64,000 bases of DNA from Pithys albifrons albifrons (GCF_047495875.1 NC_092467.1:19797066-19861065); one strand, 5' to 3'. Shown: positions 52,201 to 64,000, numbered from the stretch's first letter. Made by a program: numbers and translations. Notes: generated by a model from the sequence alone, not told the origin.

Positions 52201-53255
52201 TATTTTCCACACTTGCAAAACTGTCCCCTCCCTACCAAGGAGATTTTGATTTTGTTTTAAGAACATGTTACAACAGTACAGTCTGGCTGTGATACTCAGG
52301 AAATGCTGAATGGGAGGCAAAGGCATGTAAGTGCTTTTGAGTGAAAGGCTTTAAATGCATCTCTTGTCATGTAGGAGCTCATTGTCAGGGACTCTGTACA
52401 CCTGTATGTGCCCCCACTGGAAGTTTTGGATGCTGTACCTTTAAGCATTCAAGGAAAGCCTCACAGCTTGTCAGAAATCAGCTCTGGCATTTGGACTTTT
52501 CATTTTTACATGTGTAGAAGTGAAACAGGTTTTAACTGTAAAAAAACCTGTAAATAAAAATAAATGAAAGAATGATTCTTAATGGCTAAATATATATTGG
52601 GAGGGAGGGGGACAAAAAAGGAAAGAAAATGCTTTCTTTACATTTTTCATCTTTGTGCTTTTATTTTTCATCTTTTATGCTTTTGTGAACTCTCTGCTTT
52701 CTCATTACTCATTGCTTTTTTTTCTTCCATATTTTATCTTGCTTTGTAACACTTTCATGGAATTCTTTGTATGGAGGCTTCCCCCAGGCTACCCTTCATC
52801 TCTCTAGAAAATTCTGTTCCCTTTCATTAGCATCCCTTTTATTTGATTCTCAACTCCTTTATATGTCCTACATATATTTCAGTTCTAGTTCAACTTCTTA
52901 GCTTTTTTGTTCAGGGTTTGTTGGTTGATGGGTTTTTTTCTTATGATTTTAGGAGCTTTGATGCATTAATTTTCCCCTGCATCTTTATGGTGTCTGTGCT
53001 GTTCTCGCAAAATTTCTTCTGCTCAAAATGCCAAATCTATCAGATGATGCTGTTTTTTTTAATCCAGGTATTATTGGCAGAAGATTTTATTATGCCCTGA
53101 CTGAGAGGAAATTAGTTAAAACCCCTGAAGACAAATTAAAGCAACTTAGATCACACCTTCAGTAGATATGAATTCACAACTTCTAATGTAGTTACCTAGA
53201 AATAATATTAGAAGATGGAATGTTTTATATAATATCTTGTAATGACATGTATAAC
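43248..53255. other. Long single-copy stretch, no gene seen
   Basis: About 10 kb without a recognised exon. A G+C-richer patch lies at 43340-43510. A splice-framed segment at 45054-45118 (ttttttcttag before, gtaaat after) is open in one frame only weakly. An 18-bp match to the end of an LTR family is at 49260-49277. A G run (gggggtgtgggggggaggct) is near 46468. Confidence 0.5.
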
Positions 53256-53279
53256 ATCTCTCCATGAACATGGAGAGAT
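53256..53279. repeat. Perfect inverted repeat 1 (11-bp stem, 2-nt spacer)
   Basis: ATCTCTCCATG at 53256-53266 pairs perfectly with CATGGAGAGAT at 53269-53279, with spacer aa. It shares its last base with the next inverted repeat. Confidence 0.95.
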
Positions 53280-53303
53280 AAATACCTTTTTCAAAGGTAT
53301 TTA
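53279..53303. repeat. Perfect inverted repeat 2 (11-bp stem, 3-nt spacer)
   Basis: TAAATACCTTT at 53279-53289 pairs perfectly with AAAGGTATTTA at 53293-53303, with loop ttc. It directly abuts inverted repeat 1; the stems are unrelated in sequence. Confidence 0.95.
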
Positions 53304-53975
53304 GGGGTTCATTTTATTTTTATAATGATGACCTTTTTCCTTGAAATTTTAAATATTTAAATATGAATTGATTTTATTTGGTCGATCCTTGATAAATGCC
53401 AGTTTTAATATCTTGAATGCTTAAAATTCAGTCTTTAAAGACCTAGTCAAATTGTCACACAAATTTTGGCACATTTTCCACTTAAACATTGTAATTAGTT
53501 GTATGTAGGAACATCAAAGTATTTATATTCTGTCTGTTTTCATGTGAGCCTATACCTGTAGTAGAGGACGTGGGAAGTTTGTAGATTGCAAACTTAAAAA
53601 GTCTTCTTGAATTGTTGCAAACCTCTCATGCATTTACCCACAGTTTATCCTATGGCCTAAACATGACTTTACCTTTAATAAATTAGTGGTTTCACTGACT
53701 TTCTCAGAAGTCTACTATCAAATTAAACCACGTACTTTCTAATTGACTCAGAGTTATGCCTCTTGCAACACCGTTTATAACAATCTGTGCAGGACTCTTA
53801 GCTACACGCTTCTCCTTGATGTCAGTATGAACTGTATATCTAGATGTTTTTCAGTTCCTTAAACACCTAATGAATTGTGAGTTTAATCCTTAGTATTTTT
53901 CATACTCAACTCTTGCTAAGTTAATAGGATGTTTGTCTGTTAAAAGTTGTGGAATCAGACTGCATCAATAAAGCC

Positions 53976-54005
53976 TGAGGACCTAAAGCATTTGAGGACC
54001 TAAAG
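53976..54005. repeat. 17-bp tandem repeat, about 1.8 copies
   Basis: The 13-mer tgaggacctaaag occurs at 53976-53988 and 53993-54005 with a 17-bp period: a small exact duplication, probably replication slippage. Confidence 0.9.
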
Positions 54006-54259
54006 TAAACAGAACTGCTGGAGGCTTCCTTGGCAAAGTATTTCAATGTCTAGCTGAATTACTGGTTGTACTTTCTAATATCTAATTTAACATTTTGCAT
54101 GCATTTGCTGTCAGACTTTCATCAATCCATGGCCTTCCTCTTAGGATGAGATATAACATTATGATAATTTGTAAATGATTTACGAAAATCTGCAAATGCT
54201 GAAGCTGACTAATCATTCTTCAGAGTGAATAACCTATCTTCCTAAATCATGACATGTTG

Positions 54260-54865
54260 ATGTTCATCTAGTGCTTTATTTCATCCAATTGATGTCCTTT
54301 CTGAAGTGTAATAGTCCTTTCTGGTGATCAGAATTGCACACAATATTCAACATGTGGCCTCAGTGTTCTTTCATGTGATGCCAGAATGCCTTCTCTTGAA
54401 AAAATTTAATTCCCTTTTTATTCTTTCCCCTCTACCTTATCCAGTTTCTCACTCTGAACTTTTGTTTGCCCTTTATTGCTATCAAATATTGTGCATGCTC
54501 ATGAAAAACACTTTAAACTATCTTATTCCCACTTCCTTTTCCTGGACTCTATTCTGTGTTGTGCTTTAATTTAGACTTTGGTCTCTGTGATTATTTTTGG
54601 TCCCTAGCCTCATTACCTTTTACTTTGTTACATGGAACTGCATAAACTACTTAGCATCCCATAAGCCTAATTCTATCCAAATCATTATGACTTTGTTTGC
54701 TCTGTTCCCCTGTATTTACTGCTTCTCAGCTCTGTGTCATCAGCAGATTTAGCTACATTCAAAGGATGTCCTCCCACAAGGTCGTTTCTCTATTAGCCTA
54801 ATAAAAGTGATCCATGTGTGATCCCTTGCTACCCTTCTCTTGTTTATGGAGTCCTTTTATGGGAC
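54260..54865 (-). mobile_element. Ancient CR1/L3-like ORF2 remnant
   Basis: Minus-strand remnant of the C-terminal reverse-transcriptase region. Near 54316-54362 the plus strand reads cagaattgcacacaatattc then aacatgtggcctcag, the complement of the conserved YCVQFW-like segment. Near 54730-54755 it has tgtcatcagcagatttagct, the complement of the KFADDT-like segment. Toward 54820 gtgatcccttgct matches the start of the same domain. Order and spacing agree with CR1, but indels and stops are everywhere, so this is an old copy. Exact ends are uncertain. Confidence 0.65.
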
Positions 54866-57773
54866 AGGCAGTTTTTCAGAGGTGTGAGTAGTAAGGCTAC
54901 TCTCTAAAATGTGCAATGTAGATATCCTGGTCCCAGGGAAAAAACTTACATAACTTTCTGGTCAAGTGGCAGAGTGGAGTCTTTCAGTATAATGGAGGGA
55001 CAGAAGCAGAATTCTCTAATTATGGGGACACAGCTTGAAACTTGACCAGTAAGAGCCAAGTACTGTTTTACTAATAGAGTGAACAATTAGTCAACAGAAG
55101 GAAAAATCTGATGATCAGTATATCTGTGTGCCCAAACCTCACAGTATCTGAGCTGCTTTAGAAGTGAGTTAACTAGGCATTGGAAGCAAAACAGCTTTGA
55201 ACAGGTTACTCTTGAGATGATCAGTAAAAAAAGTAGTTTATTTATGCAGGACTCTGTGCTGCTCTAGGTATACCATTTCATCCACCATTTAAAGCTAAAT
55301 CTTGAGGATTTTATTGTAAATATGTCGCTACATTTTAAACAAAATATGGAAAGGAGGAGAATAAAACCTCTAATTTTAAAGGAAGACATAAATACAAACA
55401 ATAGCTGTTTTACTAAGTAGGCAGGAAGAAGGACAGAGTTTATAGATAGATTGACCTAAAAGAAGGACACAAACTTCCAAAATGTTAGAATGTAGAACCG
55501 AAGGAATATGAACACAAAGATATCAAATAAAGTTCTAAGGACAGAGGGTGTGGTTTGCAATATTTAATCCTGATTGGATGTACTTCTGATTTTAGGTTTA
55601 TTATTACAACATTACAGTAGCCAATGCCCATAACATGAATCTCTTTTTATAACATTTGTAGTGTACCATAAAGAAAAGTAATTATTTTTCACAACTATCT
55701 CAGTATCTACTTGGTAAGTTGTTCTTATCAACATTGTTTATGCCTAGTATCTCTCACTACATTTTGGTGTAGGTGACTTCATAGGAATAAGACAATGGAG
55801 ATTCTAGCCTAGATGTCATAGGATGGTGTTCAGTTCACCTACAGAGGGGCCCTTCTTGGTGTCTTAGACCTGAAGAGATCTTGTGGTACAGTTTAGCACC
55901 ATCACAGGACTCCTCTAATTTAAGTAGCCTTGAACCAACCTCACCATGTACAGGGACTAAATCAGAGGCAATTTAAACTATTATGACATTGCACAGCTAA
56001 ACTAATTCTGATTAGCTCAACAAAATTACTCCCAATGTGATTTACATCACTGTAACTGAGATGGGAATTTGGCAAACAGAACAAACTAGAGAATTTACTG
56101 TATATCTCAATATAGATGTGCACATTTCATGTAAAACAGCCAGACAAAGAGGCAGTATGGCTACAGAGGGAGAGTATAAGGTTCATTTAGCTGAGAGCAA
56201 ATGAATTCTTTGCCTAAGTATTCCCAAAAGAAGGGTAAGGCAGCATTCCAGAAACTGCAATGTACACTCCTTGGGGAAAAGTGAAATGTTAAAAGGTTTT
56301 ACCATCATACTAGAGCTGATAATTAGGCAATTATGACTATTAACTTTGACAGAACACCAGCCTTAAATGCATTAGATTCCAGAGTTTGGATGTAGATAGC
56401 TAGGGAAATAGTGGGATCTTTGGTGAGCCTTTCTGAGAACTCACTTCAAGCAGGTTAGCAATGAAGAGCTAGAAGGTGTAAAAATAATACCCCTACACGT
56501 CTAAGAAACAAAGAATCATTCTGGAAAGACACTGAGTAGGAAATTTATGTTTAGTAAGAATGTAGATATTATTAGAAACATTGATACTTATTGATTCAAA
56601 ATGTACTTAACAGTGCATTATTTTAGCAGTGCAGAATAAAATTGGATTCTTAAAACTATGCTTAGATTAGTTAACTACTTGTTTTTTCTCATGTTAATGG
56701 GAGATTTCAGGAGCTATTTAGTACAGTCAAATAAGATGAAAAGCCCTCTGAATCCTGAAGTCTATCCTTAGCAGTTGATTGATGCATGGATGGGTGCACG
56801 GGACATTTCTACTTTGTCTCCAGGGAACACTAGATCAGGAGTATGGATGAAATGGAAAGAACAGCTTCAACCAAAATACTGCTCTGATAGAGCAAGCAGT
56901 GACTAGAAAATCAGAGTGCTATAAACTCTGCTCAGACTTTTTGCTAGTCCCAGAACTGGGTGTGAATGGAGAAGTTTATTCCATTTCAGCTAATGGAGAT
57001 CTCTTATGGCTCACAGGGGTTAATGCAGTTGTTAAAGAAAACTCATGAGTCAAGAGATGCATTTGTTGTGCTCTCTGGTAAAATTTAAAACAAGACCTCC
57101 AAACTTTTAACTCTGTGGCCAGTCAAAATTCAGTTAACTCACCTTTATGTTCAGTTTATTGACTGTGTCTATTGATTTGAATAACTATAACATACAATTC
57201 CTTATAGCAGTGTTTGGTAAAATTATAGGAGGAAGCCTATTTAGGCAAATAATATACAGTCATGTTAAATTCATGAGATGCAGAACCAAAGCAAAACTCT
57301 GTCACAGTGACAGAATTAACTAACAATATTTGGCATTTTGGATAGCTTTTTTCACTAGAGATTGTCAAGAAACTGTTTGTGAGACTGTGTTCTAGTTTTA
57401 GTGGCTCCACAGAAATTTCGATCAGCTGTGAATTGATCTCATAATTTCTTCCTGTTCCTTTTCTCTGTGCATACTCTTGAGGAAAAACTAGGTCAAACTC
57501 TGCTTCTAGATGACACCTATTTAAAATGAGCAAGAGTTATGTACAATCCAAATGAAAAATTTGGCTTATGCTTATGCAGTTGTCCCTTCTCAGCTACACA
57601 GGGAAATCCTATCTTCTTAGTTTTGTGGGAAAGGAAAACATTTCTCACTTCAGGCTTGTAAAAAGAACTTGGAGCAGTTTTCACAGGTATAAAATAGTTA
57701 TTTTACATGGAAATATTTGTGAAATGAAAAATATCTCTGTATGTGTGTTTGCATTGCGCTCTGCTTCTTGCAG
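54866..57773. other. Single-copy DNA upstream of the candidate exon
   Basis: No exon, RNA or transposon recognised. If 57774-57899 is an exon, this is intron. Confidence 0.5.
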
Positions 57774-57776
57774 CAG
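57762..57776 (+). promoter_or_regulatory. Tandem NAGNAG splice acceptor
   Basis: The pyrimidine tract before the candidate exon ends in cagcag. Use of the first AG (57772-57773) gives an exon starting at 57774; use of the second starts it at 57777 and drops one codon in frame. NAGNAG acceptors are a known source of single-residue isoforms. Confidence depends on the exon being real. Confidence 0.4.
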
Positions 57777-57899
57777 AATACACAGTGTGTTGTCACTCGA
57801 GGCAAGACCATCTTACATAGCAAGTTTTCCAACCCAGGCTTGCACAAAATTGTTGTCAGTACATCAGCCCAGGATGGGAAATTAGTGTGCTTATATCAG
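57774..57899 (+). CDS. Candidate internal coding exon, 42 codons, gene unidentified
   Basis: The best protein-coding candidate in the window. A pyrimidine-rich tract ending gctctgcttcttgcag precedes it, and a GTATGT donor starts at 57900. The exon is 126 nt, with whole codons at both ends (phase 0-0) and no stop. It is richer in G+C than the surrounding DNA and holds a retained CpG in a TCGA. The peptide begins QNTQCVVTRGKTILH, has a central SNPGLHKIVVSTS and ends KLVCLYQ. The alternating hydrophobic pattern and the G-x-H-x-I-V-V segment resemble a beta-sandwich or propeller strand pair, but that is only inference. The acceptor is a tandem cagcag, so an isoform lacking the first Gln is possible. 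No partner exon was found nearby, so flanking introns would be long. I do not recognise the gene. A chance open segment between splice-like sites cannot be excluded. Confidence 0.5.
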
Positions 57900-58360
57900 G
57901 TATGTTTTAAACTTTCAGCGATGTCATTGTACACTTACTTTTGAGCATTGGGGTTATAGAGCTGAAAGGTTAGAAAGAATACAAAGTATATGGAGAGACA
58001 TTGATGCACTGAGACAAGGCTGAAAGTAGGTGTCTTTGTAATTACATGTTTGCAGAATCATCAAATTATTTCTGTGGAAGTTTAACTAACCTGGATTTTT
58101 TATCCTTTGCTGAGTTCTGAGCTATGCTGCTGCTGAAAATATACAGTCACAGGATATCCATGCTCTGAGAAGAAAAAAACCTGGATTTTATTCTTGAGTT
58201 ATCTACAGTTATGCTGTATCTTCTTAGCAGCTTACTGTATCTTTATATAAATTATTTTTCTCAGTGATAAATCCATTTTATCTTTTCCTTTGAAAAATTG
58301 TTAAGAACTGTGCATAAATGCCTCCCCCCACACCCTTTTCTCCTGCTGTATGGTAACAGA

Positions 58361-58506
58361 TATTGGAATAGGTTGCCCAGGGGAGTGGAGGTGCTCGAGA
58401 GGCACCTGGACCTGGCTCTGGGGGTGTGGTTTAGTGGTTTATGGTTCCAATGGCAGTGCTGGGTCGATGGTTGGACTGGATAATCTTAAAAGTCATTTCC
58501 AGCTTT
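58361..58506 (+). mobile_element. CR1 LINE 3' end
   Basis: The frame at 58361 reads RYWNRLPRGVEVLE, the conserved WNRLP end of CR1 ORF2. It is followed by 3' untranslated sequence with gatggttggactggataatc and agtcatttccagc. The terminal ATTCTATG repeats are not recognisable. A CAAA-rich tract begins about 110 bp downstream. Confidence 0.85.
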
Positions 58507-58619
58507 CTATAAGGCAACTAAATCAGAAAATGCAACATGTGATGCACAGAGATCTATTGAGGGTCTTTAATCCACAACAGGTTATATGACTATAAACATT
58601 GCAGTCAATTTTAAATGCA

Positions 58620-58770
58620 GGCACACTACATAAAAATCTGCAAACAAACAAAAAAAAACCCCTGCACACCACAAAAACCTGCAAAACATCAAAAATGAAG
58701 GCAAACAAACAAACCCCACAGAAACAAACAAAAAACCAAACAAAAATTACTACAAAATCAAACAAAATAC
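58620..58770. repeat. A-rich CAAA-type low-complexity tract
   Basis: A stretch of about 150 bp nearly without T on the plus strand, built from caaacaaacaaaa-type blocks with interspersed ccc. It lies about 110 bp after a CR1 3' end. Shorter (CAAA)n or (GTTT)n runs occur at 59180-59200, 35145-35158, 34681-34700 and 61953-61977. Confidence 0.8.
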
Positions 58771-60089
58771 CAGTGACATGACCAGCTTAACCTCATGATT
58801 AAAGTAACTGGAAGTTTTTGACTGCACTGACACCCAATCTGATTTAAAGTTCTATTTTTATAGTTCAACTCTAACTCTTGTCTGCATATGTCTTGGTGGG
58901 ATGACATAAATAAGTGAAGGATCCTTTGCTTGAAAGAGGACTTAGTCTCTCTTAGTAAGGCCCCAGTGAGTCCCAATCCCAAACCTCTACAGCTGCCTTA
59001 ACATGGCATTCTGAATAGTATAAGACAGGTCAACTAGACTGTGTTTGAGATAAAGCCTTTTCAATCAGAAATTGCCTTATGTCATTTCAAACTTCCACAA
59101 AATAAACATTGTCACCAGTGTGAAGAAAACTTCCTTGCTGACTTGCTTTTGGGGATATCCTGTTTAATTCTTAATTTTAAAACAAACAAACAAACAACAA
59201 AAATTCCCCAAACAGGTAGAAGCAGAAAGAGATACATCAAGAGAAGCCTTTATATAATTAATGCCAGAAAACTGATTGCTCTCACAGATTCCAAACAGCA
59301 GACCAATACCTTAGTATGAATTCCCAATCATCTCAGTGTGGATTCTAGTCATGAAGGTTTCTACTAGAAATTATTATGGAATCTTTGATTTGCATTCCTC
59401 CTTCTGGTAAATCTATTCATAACATGATCGTTATTAATCAAGAACTGTTTCCAAGCTTTGTCCTGTGTTCATGCAATCAGAAATTGATTTTTGCTTCTCT
59501 GGAACTTCTCTTTTTTGCTTCTCTTCTTTGAATTGCTGGTGCTTTTTGTTCCTTGCATTCCTTACTCCATTTCTGATTAAAATAAAGACAAAAGCTCATA
59601 CAAGTTATTCTGTTGTGGTAAATCGCTAGAAAAGTAAACTGAGTGTAAATCCAGGGATCTGTGAGAGCAGAACAGCATGCTGAGAGTAATCTTGGACCTT
59701 GACTTGTTCCAGGAATTTCCATCTCCCCTCTTACACTATCAAGCCCTAAAACTAGGAGGTAAGCAATACTGTAAAGGCTGTGTCATCATGCTCCTGTTAA
59801 TACATCAGTATGTCTAGCAACAGACACAGGGAACTAGAAAGGTTTGGCAATTGCAACTTCTCATTTTCAGTCATTCTTGGAATACACTGAGGGAATGAGA
59901 ATGCAACCACTCTTCTTTTTCCCTGTGGAGACTCTGACATGAGCAATACAGACAATGTACCTATAAAGAAACACCTTCTGAACTCTGCTTTACCTTCTTC
60001 AAGGTCATGAGGAGCTGTCAATTCTCTGCTTTATCATATTCCCCTTTATTAGCTCAGTTATGTTCTTTCATTTTTTTCCTTTGGATCAC
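58771..60089. other. Single-copy DNA, no gene seen
   Basis: Only a short (CAAA)n run at 59180-59200. Nothing else recognised. Confidence 0.55.
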
Positions 60090-60651
60090 TGTAAGGGTTT
60101 AAGCACAGCCAGCAACTAAGCCCCACACTGCTGCTCATTCCCCCCACTTCAGAATCAGTTGAATACAAGTGTGAAAACTCATGGCTTGAGATAAAAGTAA
60201 CTAAAAGCTGTGCACACAAGCAAAGCTAAGCAAGAAATTAACTGACTGCTTCCCGTGGGCAGGCAGGTGTTCAGCCATCCCTAGGAAGGCAGGGGGCTCC
60301 ATCACATATAATGGTTATGGGGGAAGGCAAAAGCTATCAGTCTGAACATCCCTCTTTCCTCCTCCTTCCCTCAGCTTTACCCTCTGAGCATGATGTCATA
60401 TGACATAGAATATTCCTTTGGTTAGTTGGGATCAGCCGTCCCAGCTGTGTCCCCTCCACCACTTCTTGTGCATCCCTAGCCTGCTTGTCAGTGTGGCAGT
60501 AAAGAACCAGAAAAGGCCTTGGCTCTGTGTAAGCACTGCTTAGCAACAAATAAAACATCCTTGAATTATTAGCACTGTTTTTCACCACAAACAAAACCCC
60601 ATGCTATCTACTGCAAAGAAAATAAATTCTATCCCAATCGAAAGCACCTCA
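60090..60651 (-). mobile_element. Solo LTR, second avian ERVL-like family
   Basis: The left edge reads tgtaagggtttaagcacagc then cagcaactaagccccacac; the right part holds taagcactgcttagcaac and ends near ctatcccaatcgaaagcacc. These match the layout of a common bird ERVL LTR read in reverse. In that family the TATA region follows the CRE-like site, so the sense strand is minus. The U3 CRE-like site has become the perfect palindrome ATGTCATATGACAT (60393-60406). The TATA segment is not recognisable and no target duplication is evident, so this copy is old and probably inactive. There is no internal viral sequence. Confidence 0.7.
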
Positions 60652-63589
60652 TACTTTATTCAATTTTTTCAGGTGACTAACTAACTCAATAATTTGATTG
60701 GGGAAAAATATTTTGTGGTAGATTTATTTTTTTGGGGTGTTTTGTTTTTAGTCGTCTTCTGGAGTATTTTCACTAGAAATCATACATGTAGCACTGCTGT
60801 ATGTAGCATTTCAAATATGTGAAAATGAGATCACGGAGATGAAAACTCATTTTTTTCCTTTGAAAGTGGAAAAAGAGGCAAATTGGAAATCCTTGCCATT
60901 ATTAGAAATGTGTATGTACTGGAAGGAATATAATTTCAAGGATACTTAGGATTTAGTTTTAGTCTTGAAGGAGGAAATAGGATGTCTTGGTTGAAATCAC
61001 TGGCTGGCAATCACGCTTTTCAACATTTTACATGAAATATTCTTTGACAACAGCTTCTAGGTCTCACTTATGAAGGGGTAAATGCATGCACTGAGGATGA
61101 CAAGAAAAAATCCCCAAAAGAGAAGATGAAAAATGAGTGTGTCTAGTTTACATTGTTTCTTCTATTGCAAAATCCTGGCAGGGAGGTGGATATTGGTTGT
61201 TGGATGAGATAAGGAGTGTTGAAAACTTTAGCTGATTGTCTGCCTCCATCAGTTGTCTTTGTGACATCAGGTCTATAATAATAGATGCTTTAAAGGAGAC
61301 AGTATTGGTCCAAGGAAACTGAAATAGGTTGCTAAAAACCACATTTCTATCTAACTTTGTTATACTGCTTCTACATTAAAATATGTAAGTTGATTATAAC
61401 TGTGTGGGTGTTGTAAAATATGTCTTTCTAAACCACCTACAGGTGGTAATATATCACCCATGTCTCTGGGTCTCCAGAGAATTTCACTAATTACTTTTCC
61501 AAAAATATAGAGGAGGTCAGTTGCCTGCTACCTTTTATTACTGCTTACTTGAGCTATAGCTTTGAATACTTGCCTGGAAAAAGAAAGAATGAGTAAAGAA
61601 GTTTTTTCAGTATTTGATCCTTGGTTTAAAATGTAAGCTGTAAATGCTGCAGGAAGAATTTGGTAAATATGGTAATTGAGAGAAAATGAGAAAAGACAGG
61701 CTGAGGTGGAGATGAGAAAATTCAGTTTTACCTCGTTATCCTGCATGCTATGCAATAGCTTCTTTGACTAGTGGATGGGAAAATCTAGCAATAAAATGTT
61801 GCTATTTGTGGTTCTATAAACAACCAGTGACAAAAATATATGAAATTTCTGTTGCATAACTTCTGTTTCAAATTGCTTTAGTAACTTTTAGATTTACCTT
61901 TGTGTTTCATCCAGTGCTGAAAGGCAAACTAAGGTAATGGGTTTTACCTTGGGTTTGTTTGTTTCTTTGTTTGTTTTAAATAATGATGTAAAGCTAATTC
62001 ACATATAGGAATGGATCACTGTGAGTGTTACAGTAGAAGCTCTTCACAAAAAGGAAACACTTCCCTTTTTTGACAAAGAGGGTTTGTAAGGAAGAAGTGC
62101 TTCCAGTCTCTCTTGCTCCAAAAAACCCACATGATTTTGGCATAATATTCTGACAAGTTGTTGATTCCACACTGAGGCTGCTGAGTAAATCCTCTGAGGT
62201 GTTGAATGTCCTGAACAGCAGGCAAGGGATTACTGCCCTTCACAGGAAGTGCTTGGGGTTTTACTGTGGCTCTCACATTTGTGGCCTGGCATGTGCATTG
62301 CCTAGCACTTCATGTTTGTATAATTACGGGTTTATAAACTGATATCATAACTTTTCAGTTGCTTTCTATGAACGTATCAGGAACACAGCATTGTTTTTAT
62401 ATCTGTATATAAGTCATAACAAAATATAAATTAAACATTTTAAAGCTCTGCATTGCACAAAGCATAGGTAGGGAAGGGATTCTGCTCTCATCGTCAATAT
62501 GGAGATTGGATTAAGCAACCTATAGATGGTTACCAGGGTAAATCCTATCCATATGAATGGGTCCCTAATGTAATAAACATAACATGCTGTAGCCTCAGCT
62601 AATGTAAATGAGATTGGTGGCTCTGCTGATTTACACCAGCTGAACATTTACCCATATGTTCAGTAGTAAATATTTGTTAGATCAGCCCATAAATAATATT
62701 TTATTTGCAAGTGTACATGGACACAACCATCTAGACTCTAAATGAAGCTTAACACATGAATGCTGAAAAGGTTTCTCCTGGAGAGGCAAATACAAAAATA
62801 TATTTTTGAAAACAAGTCGGTGTTACTGACAACTTCCCTTGTCTATTTTCTCTTCCATGCTGGTACATCAGTGTATCATTAGCATGAAAAGAAACTCTTG
62901 TTAAGTTTACTCTGCCCCTTTTTATTTTATTTGACTTTTTTAGAAATCCGATATTTGTGATTCTTAAACTCAAGATCACTTAGAGTGAATGTAGTCTCCA
63001 AAGAGCTGATGTGGATTTGATGGGAGCAGTGACTTATTATCTGTGGCATCTGTCAGATGTGTTAGACACACAGAATCCTTCAGTTATTCCTCCAGTATCA
63101 CACCAGATTTGATAATGGAGAAATTAGCCGAAACTTGGGAACAGTAAACCAAGCCTTTACTCTAGAATGTGAAGTAATCAAGTTAGCTGCTTTTGGAGAT
63201 GGAAAATGGTGTGGTTATTTCCCTTTTCTTGCTTTGTCTGTACTCAAACTCTTTCCCAACCTTTATGGTTGCAAAAGGCTCAGTTATGAATGCCAGCAGT
63301 TCAGCGTAGTTTTACAGATTTTGTGTTTATGATAGCTAAAATCATTGCAATATTATTTTGAATATGAAATATTTAAATACCCCTTTTCAGCCAAATAGTT
63401 TAGCTCTTAAAATGCTAAACTAAGTATGATTAAAATAAGTGCTGAAAAAGAAAACAGTCAAAAAACCTGATAAAGAGATGGGAGTGCCAGGTAATATGGT
63501 TACAGGCATGTGGAGCATTTCCTCAGGCAAGGCAAATCAGGACAGCTGAAGCTTCTTCTGAAGCTCCCAGCTTTCTTTTCCACAATTAA
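60652..63589. other. AT-rich single-copy DNA, no gene seen
   Basis: Short (GTTT)n at 61953-61977. Open frames on both strands are under 85 codons, with no recognised domains. Confidence 0.55.
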
Positions 63590-64000
63590 ATTGTGTAGGA
63601 AAACGGTATCCATTGCATCTCTTGGGATGACCCTTCACCATCCTTGTAGGCCTCCACTTGATGCTCTCTAATAGCTTTATATCTTTTTTATATTATGGTG
63701 CCCAAGACTGCATACAATATCCAAGGTGAGGCCACCCCAGTGCAGAGCAGAGTGGGACAATTCCCTCCCTCAACCAGCTGGTGATGCTTTGCCTGATGCC
63801 CTCCAGGACATGGTTGACCCTCCTGGCTTCCAGGGCACTGCTGACTCATATTCAGCTTGCCATGGACCAGGATTCTCAGGTCCCTTTCCACAGCACTGCT
63901 CTCCAGGCTCTTATTTCCCAGTCCATACCCACAGCCAGGGCTGCTTCATCTCAGGTGCCAAATCTGTCAATTGCCCTTGTTAAACTTCATATAGTTGGTG
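63590..64000 (-). mobile_element. CR1 LINE ORF2 3' fragment, runs off the window
   Basis: Minus-strand translation recovers the C-terminal reverse-transcriptase region: YMKFNKGN near the window edge, then ERDLRILVHGKLNMSQQC around 63840-63890, then degraded equivalents of the ALVRPHLEYC and QRRATKM segments toward 63620. Frameshifts and stops interrupt it, so it is dead. The 5' part of the element continues beyond the window. Confidence 0.85.

Noticed and set aside
1..64000. CRISPR arrays, operons, phage or plasmid modules, tRNA genes
   Set aside because: No regularly spaced direct repeats, no ribosome-site-led gene runs and no tRNA cloverleaf seen. Repeat content is that of a bird nuclear genome.

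Overview
The window looks like nuclear DNA from a bird, read from its repeats. It has CR1 LINE 3' ends in both orientations, including the avian-type terminal pattern with ATTCTATG-like ends and the WN.LP motif near the end of ORF2. It also has solo LTRs of avian ERVL-like families, very little satellite DNA and an AT-rich, CpG-poor background. No bacterial or phage gene, operon, CRISPR array, tRNA or complete protein-coding gene is visible. The many short open frames lie mostly in LTRs, microsatellites or random AT-rich DNA.

Layout: 1-10.8 kb is AT-rich single-copy DNA. A 995-bp solo LTR with a perfect 5-bp target duplication sits at 10.8-11.8 kb, followed by a CR1 3' end at 12.5-12.7 kb. 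A patch with retained CpGs lies at 17.8-18.1 kb. At 19.19-19.46 kb there is a GC-rich, minus-strand 5S-rRNA-derived element whose internal promoter boxes are largely intact. 22-30 kb is single-copy DNA with an (AT)25 microsatellite, a strong small hairpin and a C-rich/G-rich tract. At 30.07-31.56 kb two diverged copies of one AT-rich module lie in direct orientation 1.3 kb apart. This is the least expected structure in the window and may be a duplicated conserved noncoding element. 32.6-33.0 kb and 42.4-43.2 kb hold two more copies of the first LTR family. Two adjacent perfect 11-bp-stem hairpins occur at 53.26-53.30 kb. Old and younger CR1 reverse-transcriptase remnants are at 54.3-54.9 and 63.6-64.0 kb. 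A CR1 3' end is at 58.4-58.5 kb, and a second LTR family is at 60.1-60.65 kb.

Only one stretch looks like a protein-coding exon: 57774-57899 on the plus strand. It is 42 codons long, phase 0 at both ends, with a strong acceptor (a tandem NAGNAG site) and a GTATGT donor. I do not recognise the protein. If it is real, much of the window is probably intron of that gene; otherwise it is a gene desert. Distances and the absence of other clear exons fit either reading.

All family assignments come from visual comparison with remembered family features. No search was run.
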